Positions 46,473 through 56,404 of a DNA stretch of 64,000 nucleotides are shown here, piece after piece. This stretch comes from Isoetes taiwanensis (lineage: Eukaryota > Streptophyta > Lycopodiopsida > Isoetales > Isoetaceae). The notes below the pieces were generated by a model. The model was given only the letters and a program-made list of their open reading frames with translations. It was not told the DNA's origin and did not search any database. A program made the translations under genes and the position numbers. Position 1 is the stretch's first letter; each line of letters opens with the position of its first letter. The DNA is taken from NCBI GenBank assembly GCA_021234155.1, contig JAJEKV010000324.1, positions 186,001 to 250,000 of the forward strand, in the 5' to 3' direction.

Positions 46473-46489
46473 CTGTTAATTGCATCTGT

Positions 46490-46527
46490 TATGGGGATCG
46501 GGGTGACGCCTCTCCCCGATCCCCATA
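46490..46527. repeat. perfect 14-bp stem hairpin
   Basis: TATGGGGATCGGGG and CCCCGATCCCCATA around a 10-base loop, just upstream (on the minus strand) of the phosphatase exon. Confidence 0.8.
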
Positions 46528-47089
46528 GGTATATGGCGTCTATACAGTCCCGACCTCATTTTCTTCATTGTTCGTGGCTTTAGGGTTGTTGGCGCCATGC
46601 ATTGTAAAATATACCCCTTATAAAATAATATAAATATCCTATCTTGCTTAGTCACAAGGTGCTTGTAAAACTGAGTCCCAAGGTTTTGGCAACTTTAAAA
46701 TTGTCATAGACTCGGAAACCATCACAGTTCAAACATTGAGACTAGCTAGGAATGGTATAACAAATGCAAGGGGCAATATTGTGAGCCAATAGAAACGAAA
46801 CCTTGATTGTCTCCATCAAGATTCCATCATGAGGTGTCTCAATCAAAAGATTTGCAAGAAGTTGAAGCCGATTTGGACTAAGAATGACTTGAGACTACTG
46901 AAATAATGTGGCCTCGCCTACTTAGGCTCTATAATGGTCGCCAAGACAAAGCATTTGCGTATGCCATCGAGCCTTATCGAGCCTTATGACAATTGAGAAC
47001 TCGAGTTTCATAGTCAAAGTCAGGGTGCTCCCTCTAGAAAATGTTGCCATATTTGGGAAGAATTTTAGTGGCAGTGCAATGGATCTAGA
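46528..47089. other. spacer
   Basis: No gene recognised. Confidence 0.4.
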
Positions 47090-47260
47090 TGTCATGCAAG
47101 AACAGCTTATATACAGGTCAAATATGTTTGTAGTTTAGTTGAACAGGATTTGGAGAGAAATCCCCTTGCTGGTTTGAACACAATTATGGGGAGGTATATT
47201 CCAATTGAAAAACAAGTTGCTTTGTGTCTTCAAAAATTAGCTCAAATTATTTGATCTAAC
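47090..47260 (+). pseudogene. PIF/Harbinger-like transposase scrap
   Basis: The plus strand reads VEQDLERNPLAGLNTIMGRY followed by IPIEKQVALCLQKLAQII. This resembles the N-terminal part of Harbinger-type (DDE_4, HARBI1-like) transposases, where ...IPVEKQVAxxLxRLA is typical. The DDE core is absent and no terminal repeats were found. A DNA-transposon relic. Confidence 0.45.
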
Positions 47261-48710
47261 TGGGGCTTCCATCTAGTGCTTTTGCATGTCTAGTTTCACA
47301 AAACACATGTTTGGGAAGAGTCAAATTATAAAGTGGATCATTGTAATGGGAAATCCTGTTAATGTCGAAATCTGTGATAAGTCTGGTCGAGTTTTAGCAG
47401 GTGTTATGTCGGAGATAGGAGTGTAAGTGATTGGTCGTCGATGGTTATTAGAAGTTAGTCCTTTTTTCTTTTCTAGTGAGAGTTTCAGGAATGAAGCAAC
47501 CATAGTTCCTGAATGAAGCATTTGAACAGAAAGCAAATTTGTAGGATAGAATAGAATAGACTTTTTAATGTCCACGAAGACCAAGAGGCCATGGGAGCTA
47601 TACAATTGCCTAGTACAACCATTACTACTATTTAAAAAAAAAACCTACCTCGAAAGGTACATAGATAGAGATCAGAGTTTGGATCTTTTTTATAAGTCGT
47701 GGAAGCCATCGCCTGCACTCTAATATATGCACAAACATATACACATGCCTACCTATGTGCTTAATGTGTTTTATAGCAAATCTAAAACGTTATTGAAACG
47801 ATCTATTGCGACATCAGACCTCGCAAAAACATTCCACATATATTTTACTGTTTTTCGTTCTTATCTGTTTCTTATCTGTTTTTCGTTCTAAAAACATTCC
47901 ACATATATTTTACGTGGTCATGTTAGACCTTTATCGAGTTTCAAAAATCTATGTTATTTTGTTTCATTGGTGAGGGGAATATAAATCAAGGTGTTGCTAT
48001 ATCGTGTCCCCTTCTAGTCAACATGGCAAACTTATTAAGTGAGTGCCATAGAATAGAATAGAATAGAATTCTTAACGTCCACGAAGAATAAGGATAGTTT
48101 TAATTGACATAAGTGTTCTGAATCTACCTAATAGTATTGTTGCATATGATGTTATAGATCATGTAATGTTCATGCTAGATAATGCATGCGTGCTTTTTGG
48201 AAGACAATTATTATAATGTAGTTATATAAGTGTCACATAGAAATATCCTAATTGTGAGTGCTATGCTTACAAAGCAACGACAAGAATTTCAACTCTTATG
48301 TCATGTGCATTAACGGCAAAAGAATCAATAAGCTGGTGATAGTTTAATTAATGTTGTTGCTAAATCGTGTCTCCCTCCTCCCAACATGTTAAAAATTAGA
48401 AACAACGTTTTTCCTTGTAAACTACGACCACTTGTTGAAGTTCATCTAGCAAGATAATTTAAATCATGCCCTTATACAAAAAAGAGTGCAAAGGTCCTAC
48501 ATATTGTCTCTATGCCATGTTCATACATTGGAGATAATGCTCATGATACCTTGTCGTATTGAATAATTAAGTTTTGACCTTGGCACTTTCTTTTAGTCGA
48601 TGGTGTGTTAACCCATGAAAGGACTTGCCACCTCTGGTTTTGGATTGTCCGTGACATCGAACATAATGGACTGTAATTAGGTTTAGGTCATGTAGGATCT
48701 TGGCCATTTG
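47261..48710 (-). other. spacer with short LINE 3' ends and a tandem duplication
   Basis: Two very short copies of the LINE 3' terminus occur: about 47546-47600 (GAATAGAATAGAC, then TTAATGTCCACGAAGACC) and about 48049-48090 (GAATAGAATAGAATTC, then TTAACGTCCACGAAG). A 66-bp unit with AAAAACATTCCACATATATT is duplicated in tandem at 47823-47914. No gene recognised. Confidence 0.6.
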
Positions 48711-48712
48711 AA

Positions 48713-49205
48713 AAGAATAGAATAGAATAGAATAGATTTTTTATCGTCCACGGAGACCGATTGGCCTATGGGACCCAAACAAAAAGAGAGCAGCAAGCGT
48801 ATTACTGTCAGGATTAAAAAACACCCGCCCCAAAGGGTTTTCAAGGGAAAAACCTTAGCAGTAATAAGTATGCTGGCACGCTGCACAATTGTATAGGACA
48901 GTTCAATACTGTCCCGGAGGACACAACTGAGTCCGTGCATCCATAACCTCCTGGAGGTATGACCCCAACAAACCCACTGACGCCGTATTCAATAACTCAT
49001 GCAACGGTTGGCCAGGCACTAGTAATCGAATATACCGCTCTCGGATATGGGCAAACGCTGGGCAGATCTAGAGGGTATGACATTCATCCTCAATGGCGCC
49101 CTGGTGGCAACACTGGCAAAGCCTTTCCTCCCGTGCTTCCCGAGCCCAACGTCCTGAGAAAACTTGAGACTCTAGTCGTGAAAATGACTACGTATGGGCA
49201 ATACA
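48713..49205 (-). mobile_element. LINE 3' end (5' truncated)
   Basis: The minus strand encodes the end of a non-LTR retrotransposon ORF2: SGRWAREAREERLCQCCHQG, then AIEDECHTLQICPAF and IRERY, the C-terminal cysteine/histidine knuckle typical of LINE reverse transcriptases. A ~200-bp 3' untranslated region follows, with a stable hairpin (48791-48876), and a (TTCTA)n tail (48713-48737 in plus coordinates). The reading frame has an in-frame stop near 49170. It abuts the recombinase exons at 49267. Confidence 0.8.
48791..48876. repeat. 3'-end hairpin of the LINE
   Basis: CAGCA/TGCTG outer stem, ATTACTG/CAGTAAT inner stem, AGG/CCT, enclosing the loop GGATTAAAAAACACCCGCCC. Same layout as 21692-21778 with different paired bases. 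Confidence 0.7.
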
Positions 49206-49266
49206 AATACTCCAACACGTGCAAAAAATTTCAAATAGACAAATAAAAAAATAAATAAAAACTTAC

Positions 49267-50663
49267 TTCTCGTATACAGTTGTCGTCCTATGACCTGTTA
49301 CAAGTTTTCTAATTTCTGGTGGAACTAGACCAAGCGACATTCTTGTAACAGCAGATACACGTCCACTTTTATTACAAATATCAACGTCTAACAAAGACCC
49401 CATGTATGTTATCCACTTTGCAAGATTGTTTTTGCCTATCCGTGATTTCTGAAACCCGACCTGCAAGAGAGTAAACAATTAAAAGCAAACTAATAAACAA
49501 CACATACGAAAAAGGAAAATCAGAGTACCTGACCGAGAAATTATAATCGTTTGACAGAAAAACCACTTTGGTTTATCATTTTTCTTTGTCGGTAAATGAC
49601 AAGTATATTATTTATATGTTAATATAAAGGCATTCTCAAAGCTCTCATCAAACTGGGTTACAGAAATCCCCCATGTCTTACTTTTTCTCTCGTTATACGG
49701 CACATATTCATTGCTGCCATCAAATTCCAAACTCAAGTCTACATCCTTGACATCATAAAGTTCCTGAGCACCTCTGATAGCAAATCTACTGACCAAATAA
49801 AAGCACAGTCGGCTTCAGAATCCCTTTTGGATGTGTGATCTAATAATCTATATCAGCCAATAAATCCTGCTCTGTGCTATAAGAAATTGGTCGTGCTTTC
49901 TTTTTCTTTACACCAATACCTAAAGCTCTAGCTTTTGATGCCATGTGAACAAATGCGAATCTAGTAGTACCAAATAGATCATCTTTCAGAATGTTAAATT
50001 TTGCCTTCCTTTCCCCAGTAGCGTCAATTCTTGCTTCTTGCTTTTTCCTGATAATCCTTCCTATTGACTTCAGTAAGCAATGCAGACTAAAACAAAAAAC
50101 AATAAATTAGAAACAATGAAGAAATAGAAATAGAAAAAATTGAAACATCAAGAACAAAAGAAATTACCTGGAGGCAGGGTATAGAGTACCATCTTTCTTT
50201 CTAGTTTGTAAAAGAAATTTAACAAGCATCTTATTCAACTCGAGCATGTTCAGATCTTCAAGTGGAAGACTTGTATCAAGTTTCTCAAACCTCCTCCGTC
50301 CATCAAACTTTCGTCTAGCCCAGTTGGTAAGTTTCTTGGACTTGTCTTCGCCCCCCTTTTCGATTTCAGAAACAACCTTCTCATCAAGCTTATAAAACTC
50401 CTTAAACTCTTCATCATTTTGTGCCTTAAGATCATCACTGTAGACTATCCCCTCCTTAAACCATGGCTTATTTCCAAGATCTTGTAACAACAACTCGACT
50501 GCAACAGGATCCGTGCATCCAACAAGCTCACAATCTTCTTCATTAAGGAGTGTAAATGAAGGATTGATACTAGCAGAGCAGTTAGAAACTGCATGTCTAG
50601 AAACTAAACTCAACCTAAGTAGAACATTACTAAACCTTTCAGCAACAATAGACAGTTTGAAAC
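49267..50663 (-). pseudogene. Crypton-type tyrosine recombinase in exon-like blocks
   Basis: Four minus-strand blocks. (1) 50168-50663, after a CATGCAG acceptor and before GTAATT, ends LVKFLLQTRKKDGTLYPAS. (2) 49844-50086, after TTTTAG, joins in frame with SLHCLLKSIGRIIRKKQEAR and runs to GIGVKKKKARPIS. (3) About 49608-49810 encodes FYLVSRFAIRGAQELYDVKD and YNERKSKTW. (4) 49267-49460, between CTTGCAG and GTAAGT, encodes GKNNLAKWITYMG, NKSGRVSAVTRMSLG and VTGHRTTTVYEK. The order and motifs (RKKDGxxYPxxSL, GxxxKKKxAxPxS, FxxRGxxE, NxSxR, TGHR) fit Crypton/DUF3504-type tyrosine recombinases. Three catalytic positions are visible (Arg of IRG, KSGR, GHR); the Tyr nucleophile would lie in a following exon not found. 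Block 2 runs into a stop and block 3 is in another frame, so it is probably inactive. No reverse transcriptase lies beside it in the same frame system. Confidence 0.65.
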
Positions 50664-52379
50664 CTGCATGCAGCACATGAAAAACAAATGTGAGTACAGA
50701 AACATGAAAAAGAAATACTTTTAACAAAAAATCAGAGGATATTGCCTCCAAATTGTATAAGAAGTCACCTGGATTACCGAGATTAGCCGAGATTACCCGG
50801 AGATTAGAACTCCTCTGCAACCAAAAGATCGCCAAGATTACTTACATTGTACAAAAATTAATAAAAGATCAAAGAAAAAAAAAAAAAAAAAAAATCAACA
50901 AAATCCTTACAAAAAACTTCAAGAACAAGGAGATTTAACAGGTTAGTACGCCAAAACACTGCACTGAGTAGCTCTAGACGAAGATTCACCTAGAAATACA
51001 AAAATGCACTTTAAAAATGCCAAAAAACTACAGAAAAACATGCAATGCAGGCAAATACAACCTCGGCGACATCAATCGGCTTCAAGCACCGATGAGCGCC
51101 CTCCGGGAACCTCCGCCAGAATGCTCTGCTGCTCTGCTACTCTGTTTCTCAGAAAACTCAAGAACCTTAGAAAATGTAATTGCTGATGTGGAATATGTTG
51201 CTACATGTCCGGAAATCATAGGGCACGCGTGGCTTACATTTTGCAACGTGCCACCAATCGGTGGTTTCCAACTTGAAACTGGGTGGCGGCACCGCCACGA
51301 GCCCACGTTACCAAATAGATAATCAATGGCTAAGCATTTTACCTTCTCCAAACTTAGAGATTTTATGAAACTATGTCAATGGCTAAATTGACAAAAACAC
51401 AAAGAATATCTGGTAGACATATTATCTAATTATATTTAATTAGTCCCTAGAGTTTTGTGTGTGTGTGTGTGTGTTGGGGTGGTTGTTGGGGGTGGCTAAA
51501 GGGTCACTATATTTATTATATCTCCATGTTGTAAATGGTATGTTCATTTGTTACTCTCCAAAATGCCAATTCATAATCCTTTTTCCTTTCTACCACTATT
51601 GCTTAAGTCGAGCTTTCTTTGTACACTCTATTCCTAAATCACACACAAGCTCATTATTATAAAACACTAGCTTTCTCAAGGCACCCTAGCAACTTCTAAC
51701 TACATCATTTACAAGAGGTCTCCATAACATTTGAGCTTACCATTAAAACATTGTCATAGTTTTCAATAAATGTGCAAGTAAATCTTTGACATTTGAATCT
51801 TTAAAGTCGCATTTGAGCTGCTAAGACATGTTACTACATCAAATGAAAACGACATTTTAACAAGATACTATGACCATTTAGTGCGCATATCTTAATAGAA
51901 TCGGTGTATATAATGATGGTCATTTATCTTAAAAGTTTGGCTATAGTTGCATAGAATTCCTCTTGTTAACTATGCTTTGGCTAAAGTTTCTAAGAAAAGA
52001 AAAAAATTAGCCAAACCTATAAGAATTTTAGAGTTTTGTTGAAGGTTTGCAAATAAAATCTAGCTAAAGTAAGAAAAATATTTTTGAAAATTGTAGATAC
52101 TTTGGTGAATCTTTCAAAATATTGGGGAGCCTCATTGGTGTTTGGCTAAGGTTTTGTATTTTATGAAATTTCTATCCTATAAAAAATCGTCAAAAGGCTA
52201 ATGGTGAAGCCCAATTTTGAGCAAAATGGCAAAGAATAACCACGAATTTATACCATCATGGAGGCGCTCTCGTTTTGTATGCCTTGTGTCTTTGATAATA
52301 TACTTCTGAAATGACTCCCGCCTGGAGTTATCTTCCGGGGTCTTACTTCACTAGTTTCATCCTTGCATCAGCCACGAAG
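50664..52379. other. spacer
   Basis: No gene recognised. A 48-bp block flanked by splice-like GGTTGCAG and GTGACTT on the minus strand (about 50770-50817) could be a small upstream exon of the recombinase, with no supporting homology. Poly-A run 50877-50894 and (GT)n at 51459-51475. Confidence 0.4.
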
Positions 52380-52640
52380 TCCCTCCACCTAGCAGGGCCA
52401 AAAGGTGGAGGCTCCCACTTACAAGTATTTGGAAGTGGAGTTTCCTACTGCCACAAGGATGTTTCCATCTGTTTGCCATGCAAAAAGCATTGTATGCCAT
52501 AGAGAACAACAGTCACAAAGCAGAGCTATATGCCTGGAGCCATCCGTCGCACTTGTTTCGGGCATTGATAGAGCATGTTCTCTTATACAAATTTGAGGTT
52601 TGGGCCAACTGATGTTCTGTGCCACCTAGATTGATTTGGA
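52380..52640 (+). mobile_element. LINE ORF2 fragment, plus strand
   Basis: In two frames the plus strand reads YLEVEFPTATRMFPSVCHAK and ALYAIENNSHKAELYAWSHP, then SHLFRALIEHVLLYKFEVWA. This matches the LINE region YLGVxFTPTG...LFxALVxxxLLYGxEVW that lies between reverse transcriptase and the C-terminal knuckle. Short, frame-broken relic. Confidence 0.55.
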
Positions 52641-52669
52641 GTATGTGCAGAAGATATGCACTTGGCCAT

Positions 52670-52782
52670 CACAAGTGGTCCGAGGTCAACGGAGGGCCTT
52701 CCTGTGGTGACGAGGTCGCCATGGGAGGGGAATTTCCTGTATGTATACAATGGGAGCATTGTATAGGTCGGGGGAGCGTCAC
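52670..52782 (+). mobile_element. LTR tail of the H3-element family
   Basis: GAGGGCC...GGTCGCCATGGGAGGGGAA and the end GGGGGAGCGTCACA match, on the plus strand, the inner end of the LTRs of the 24488-37570 element (reverse complement). No primer site follows, and the rest of the LTR is absent to the left. Fossil fragment. Confidence 0.75.
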
Positions 52783-52784
52783 AA

Positions 52785-53014
52785 TGATGGATCGTCTTGG
52801 AATCGAGAAGAAGGACGACATAATCATCGTAGATGATGATGCACTTAAGTGCCTATTTAATCAAATTCAAGCACTTAATCCATCTCCTTATCATCCAGAC
52901 AACTTTGAGAGCGATGATTTCTTACTTAAATTCATATATGTTATGAGAGGTCTTGCTGCAAACAAAACTATGGTTGATGTTGTTCTGGAGCATCCAGAGT
53001 TAGATAGGACTTAG
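52785..53014 (+). CDS. small hypothetical ORF after an LTR tail
   Basis: An open stretch starting at ATGATGGATCG directly after the LTR end. It is acidic, with DDIIIVDDDALKCLFNQIQ and DFLLKFIYVMRGLAANKT, 75 residues from the second Met, ending ...HPELDRT. No family recognised. The position just inside an LTR end would fit either an element leader ORF or a host exon interrupted by the LTR. Confidence 0.35.
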
Positions 53015-53285
53015 AAAAATATGTACAAGAAAGGGCTTTCTTTTCTAATTGTTAGATAAAAAAAAAACCTACAATATTGTATCATTTTATGCATTTTCCA
53101 CTGTTCAATAAGTTTGTTTGTATTTACATCGGCGCAATGAATTTCACCATGGATTTTTAATAAAGTGAAAACAATAATGTAATACATACATTTACCTTCA
53201 CATTTTGCACATTACAAATGAGGCTTCACATCAATTCATGCCCTAATTATGCACCAAAGTGTTGTATGGGGGAAAAGAAAATGGG

Positions 53286-53364
53286 ACCCCTTTCCGGTGT
53301 GGACGGTGGGGTCCCACGACCGGCGATAGCCGGGAGTGGGTCACCGCCCACACCGGAAAGGGGG
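53286..53364. repeat. GC-rich hairpin
   Basis: CCCCTTTCCGGTGTGG(ac) near 53288-53304 pairs with CCCACACCGGAAAGGGG (53347-53363). The loop of ~40 bases contains the further small palindrome CCGGCGATAGCCGG. Confidence 0.75.
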
Positions 53365-53383
53365 ACCATTTTTTTTTCCCCAT

Positions 53384-54361
53384 CAATATAGAAACAGGGG
53401 AGCCATTTTTTGCCCCCTTTTCTTTTGTTGCATGGCGCTCACAGGGCGGCCGATTCAAGCATCTCCGACCTTTTTTGGCTTTAGATTGTCATAATCCATG
53501 GCAGTGCTAGCAGATGTTCACAAAAATCTCACAGGATTTTCATAATTTCTCGCTGTATTTTTCCATCTTTCTCATTTCAACCTCCTACAAGCTATGGCGA
53601 TGACAGGCATTCTCGTAGCTCCTTACGTGCCCCGCTATGTATTAACAGATCCTTGGTGTTGATTGTGGGGATGTTTAAGGTTTCTTGGATGGATCCACAA
53701 AAAGAGAGGCCGTGGTCATTTTGGCAAAGCTTGGGTGCAAATCGCGAGCTTGTATAACATAGAATGACCGAGCTTGATTTGAGACATTTGATTCAAAGGG
53801 CTCAAAGCGATGTGGGACGCTTTTACATCGGAAGAGTAAGATTTAGTGTTGATTTAAAGAGTTGCATCATTTATCCGTAAGGTATTTCTATATCTGTTTG
53901 CATCACAAAAAACCATTATAGGTGAGCATTAAAAAGCGAAAACCAAATGCTAAAATCGAAGCTATGGCGGCGACATTCCTTAACCTCGTGCTTCTCTGGG
54001 GAAAAAAATCACAGAGATAGAAAAAGCACAAAGCTCCATCTCGTGCTTCCAGTTTTGTTATGCCTTCTGTGTTTTTTTTGTTATGCCTTCCCTGTTTGGA
54101 CTTAGCTCCTTCTGTTCTTTTTGCAGCAAAAAGACATGGTTTTGCAAGCTATGGCTACGACTGTTCTTTCCAAAGAAACATAAAAAGAGACAGAACATAG
54201 TATTGTTAACCGAAGAAACTGGACTTAAAAGACTATGGTAACCGGGTGAACCAGTTGAGCGGAATTGGAAGACCCAACTTCCATTCCGTGACGGAGGGAG
54301 TAGACACGTGTCGACACTAGAATACACGCCACATAAAAATGGCGACCCTGTTTCTATATTG
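53384..54361. mobile_element. 978-bp segment with 27-bp terminal inverted repeats
   Basis: CAATATAGAAACAGGGGAGC and on to CATTTTT at 53384-53410 is repeated in reverse complement at 54335-54361 with about three changes. The interior is non-coding and holds three copies of AAGCTATGGCGRYGAC-type motifs (about 53591, 53962, 54147). It looks like a non-autonomous DNA transposon, class unknown; no target duplication found by eye. Confidence 0.55.
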
Positions 54362-56404
54362 TGATTTTGGAAGAGACAAAATCCCAATAAATGAATGATG
54401 GTTTCATTGCTTTGTTGCAACCCAAGAAGAATAGGCACGTTATTTTTTATCTACTTTATTGCAAAGCTAGATGTCCATTTTTCATTTCTTAACTCATATT
54501 AGAGTATGTCAAAGGCACACATTAAAAAAAAAAAAGAAAAAAAAACAATGATGCTTTATGGATCCTCTATTTTCACTATCCATCGCATCAAGTTTCAAGT
54601 AAAAGCTTGAATCATTTTCATTCGAGGTGGCATAAGAGGGTATCCTTCAACTTGTTTGTTGACGATAGCATAAGGAACAATGGGCTTTGCGACCCCCTAC
54701 TACCACCATAAAGAACAAAAAAGATGACACAACTGAATCGCATGATTCTTAGTTATTATATTCTCGTTTGGTGTAGAAAAAATAAGATGAGCTTCAGTGT
54801 TTTTTATCTAAAATGTTTAAGCCAATGGTGTTATTATATTCTTTTTCCATCATCCCTTATTTGGGTCCATAGACCTTTGCTCTTCGTAGTTTAAAAATTA
54901 ATTCAGTCAATCCAACTCCATTCTATATTACTTCTTTCATACTTGAAGAAAGGAAGAAAGGTCATAAAATATCGTAACTTTGAATGAAGAGTAACAAAAG
55001 AGGAATGAAAATTATATAATTGTAGTGGAGTAAGAGCTGAAAAAGGTGTAAGAGGAAAGGACAAACAAAATGTGGGGCGATACAAGTTGCACGCCAGAGA
55101 ATATGTTGCATTGGTGCTCATGATGCACGAGAACATGAATGAAAGGAAGGACGTAAGAAAGATAGCAGGATCATGTGGGCATAACTGGGATCACGTTAGC
55201 ATGATCAGAAAGGAAATTGAGCATCAGATGAAGGTGAGGTTGTAAAAATCGTGTTTACTCTAAACATGAAGTGTGAAAAGGATGGTTATACTGAGAAAGT
55301 GGGGACCCATGAGCTGGGTAAAGATCAAGTGTAAGAGCAAAGTAGGAATAATAAGAAAGTGGGCCATGAATTGGGTAACAAGTGACGTAAGTGTATGCTA
55401 TTCAGATTTGAGCATGTTCTGATGTTCTAGCAACGTGAACTGGTTCCCAAACATGAATCGTGAAGATGGGGTCAGTTTATTTTAAGAAAACGAACGGTCA
55501 GAATTATTTCAAAAAACCCAAGGATCGAATCTCTACCTCGCCATTGAGTGGATATTTGGATCACAAAGATGCCACATATTGACTACAAGGAAAAATCTCC
55601 TTCCAAGACAAAGTAGTCAGGAGAACAACTTGCCATATTGCCCTGAAGCAAAAAGAGCTAAAAGACACCAAACATGTAGATAACCTGAATAAACAACAGC
55701 CTTTTCTACAACTTGCACTAAAATACAAAGAACCACTTTTAAACTCCCCACTCACCTACAAGGTATCCATAATATCTACCACCTAATAAAAAACGTGCCA
55801 AGTCATATGCCAACTGGGGCTTCCAAAAGTCAAACCAAGGATTAGTGTTGTACAACATAGGAGGTGAAAAGTCAAATGGGAGGAAAAACACGTGTTGAAA
55901 ATTTTTTGTTTAGGGATGAGAAGTCAAAGGATTAGGCAAAAATTAGGTGTAATGAGAATAAGTCAATGTAAAATTTAAGTTTAATAGGAATAAGTCAATC
56001 TTGGAAAGTAGACAATGGAAAAAGATAGACAAAAAATGTGGACAGAAATGTTGACGAAATGCTTGTGTGTTTGCCTCTTTCATGACAATGTACAAGAATT
56101 GGGCAGCAATGGCTAAACCCAAGGTTTTACAATAATCTACAAAAATCAAGGAGTAAACTGTGCTGGGGTGTCTTGATTTCCCAAATTTGGGAACGAAGCA
56201 TAACACCCGCTTCAATTCTCTGCAGCGCCGCTTGAAAATCTCTTGGATCCGAGCAACACCAGCCTGATTCTGCCCTTGCCATCAAAATTTCATGCTTGGG
56301 CAGCCCAAATTTTGCATAGTTGAACCAATCCGACCGGAATTAGGCTCCGGAATAAAAACTTTGCTCCAAAATTTGAATTTTATCCCAATGCTGGACCCCT
56401 GGCA
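54362..56404. other. intergenic spacer downstream of the kinase gene
   Basis: No gene recognised; short ORFs only, A-rich runs at about 54522-54546. Confidence 0.5.

Noticed and set aside
54903-55136. Minus-strand ORF resembling a small secreted protein
   Set aside because: Low-complexity AT-rich sequence, no family match, no convincing signal peptide.
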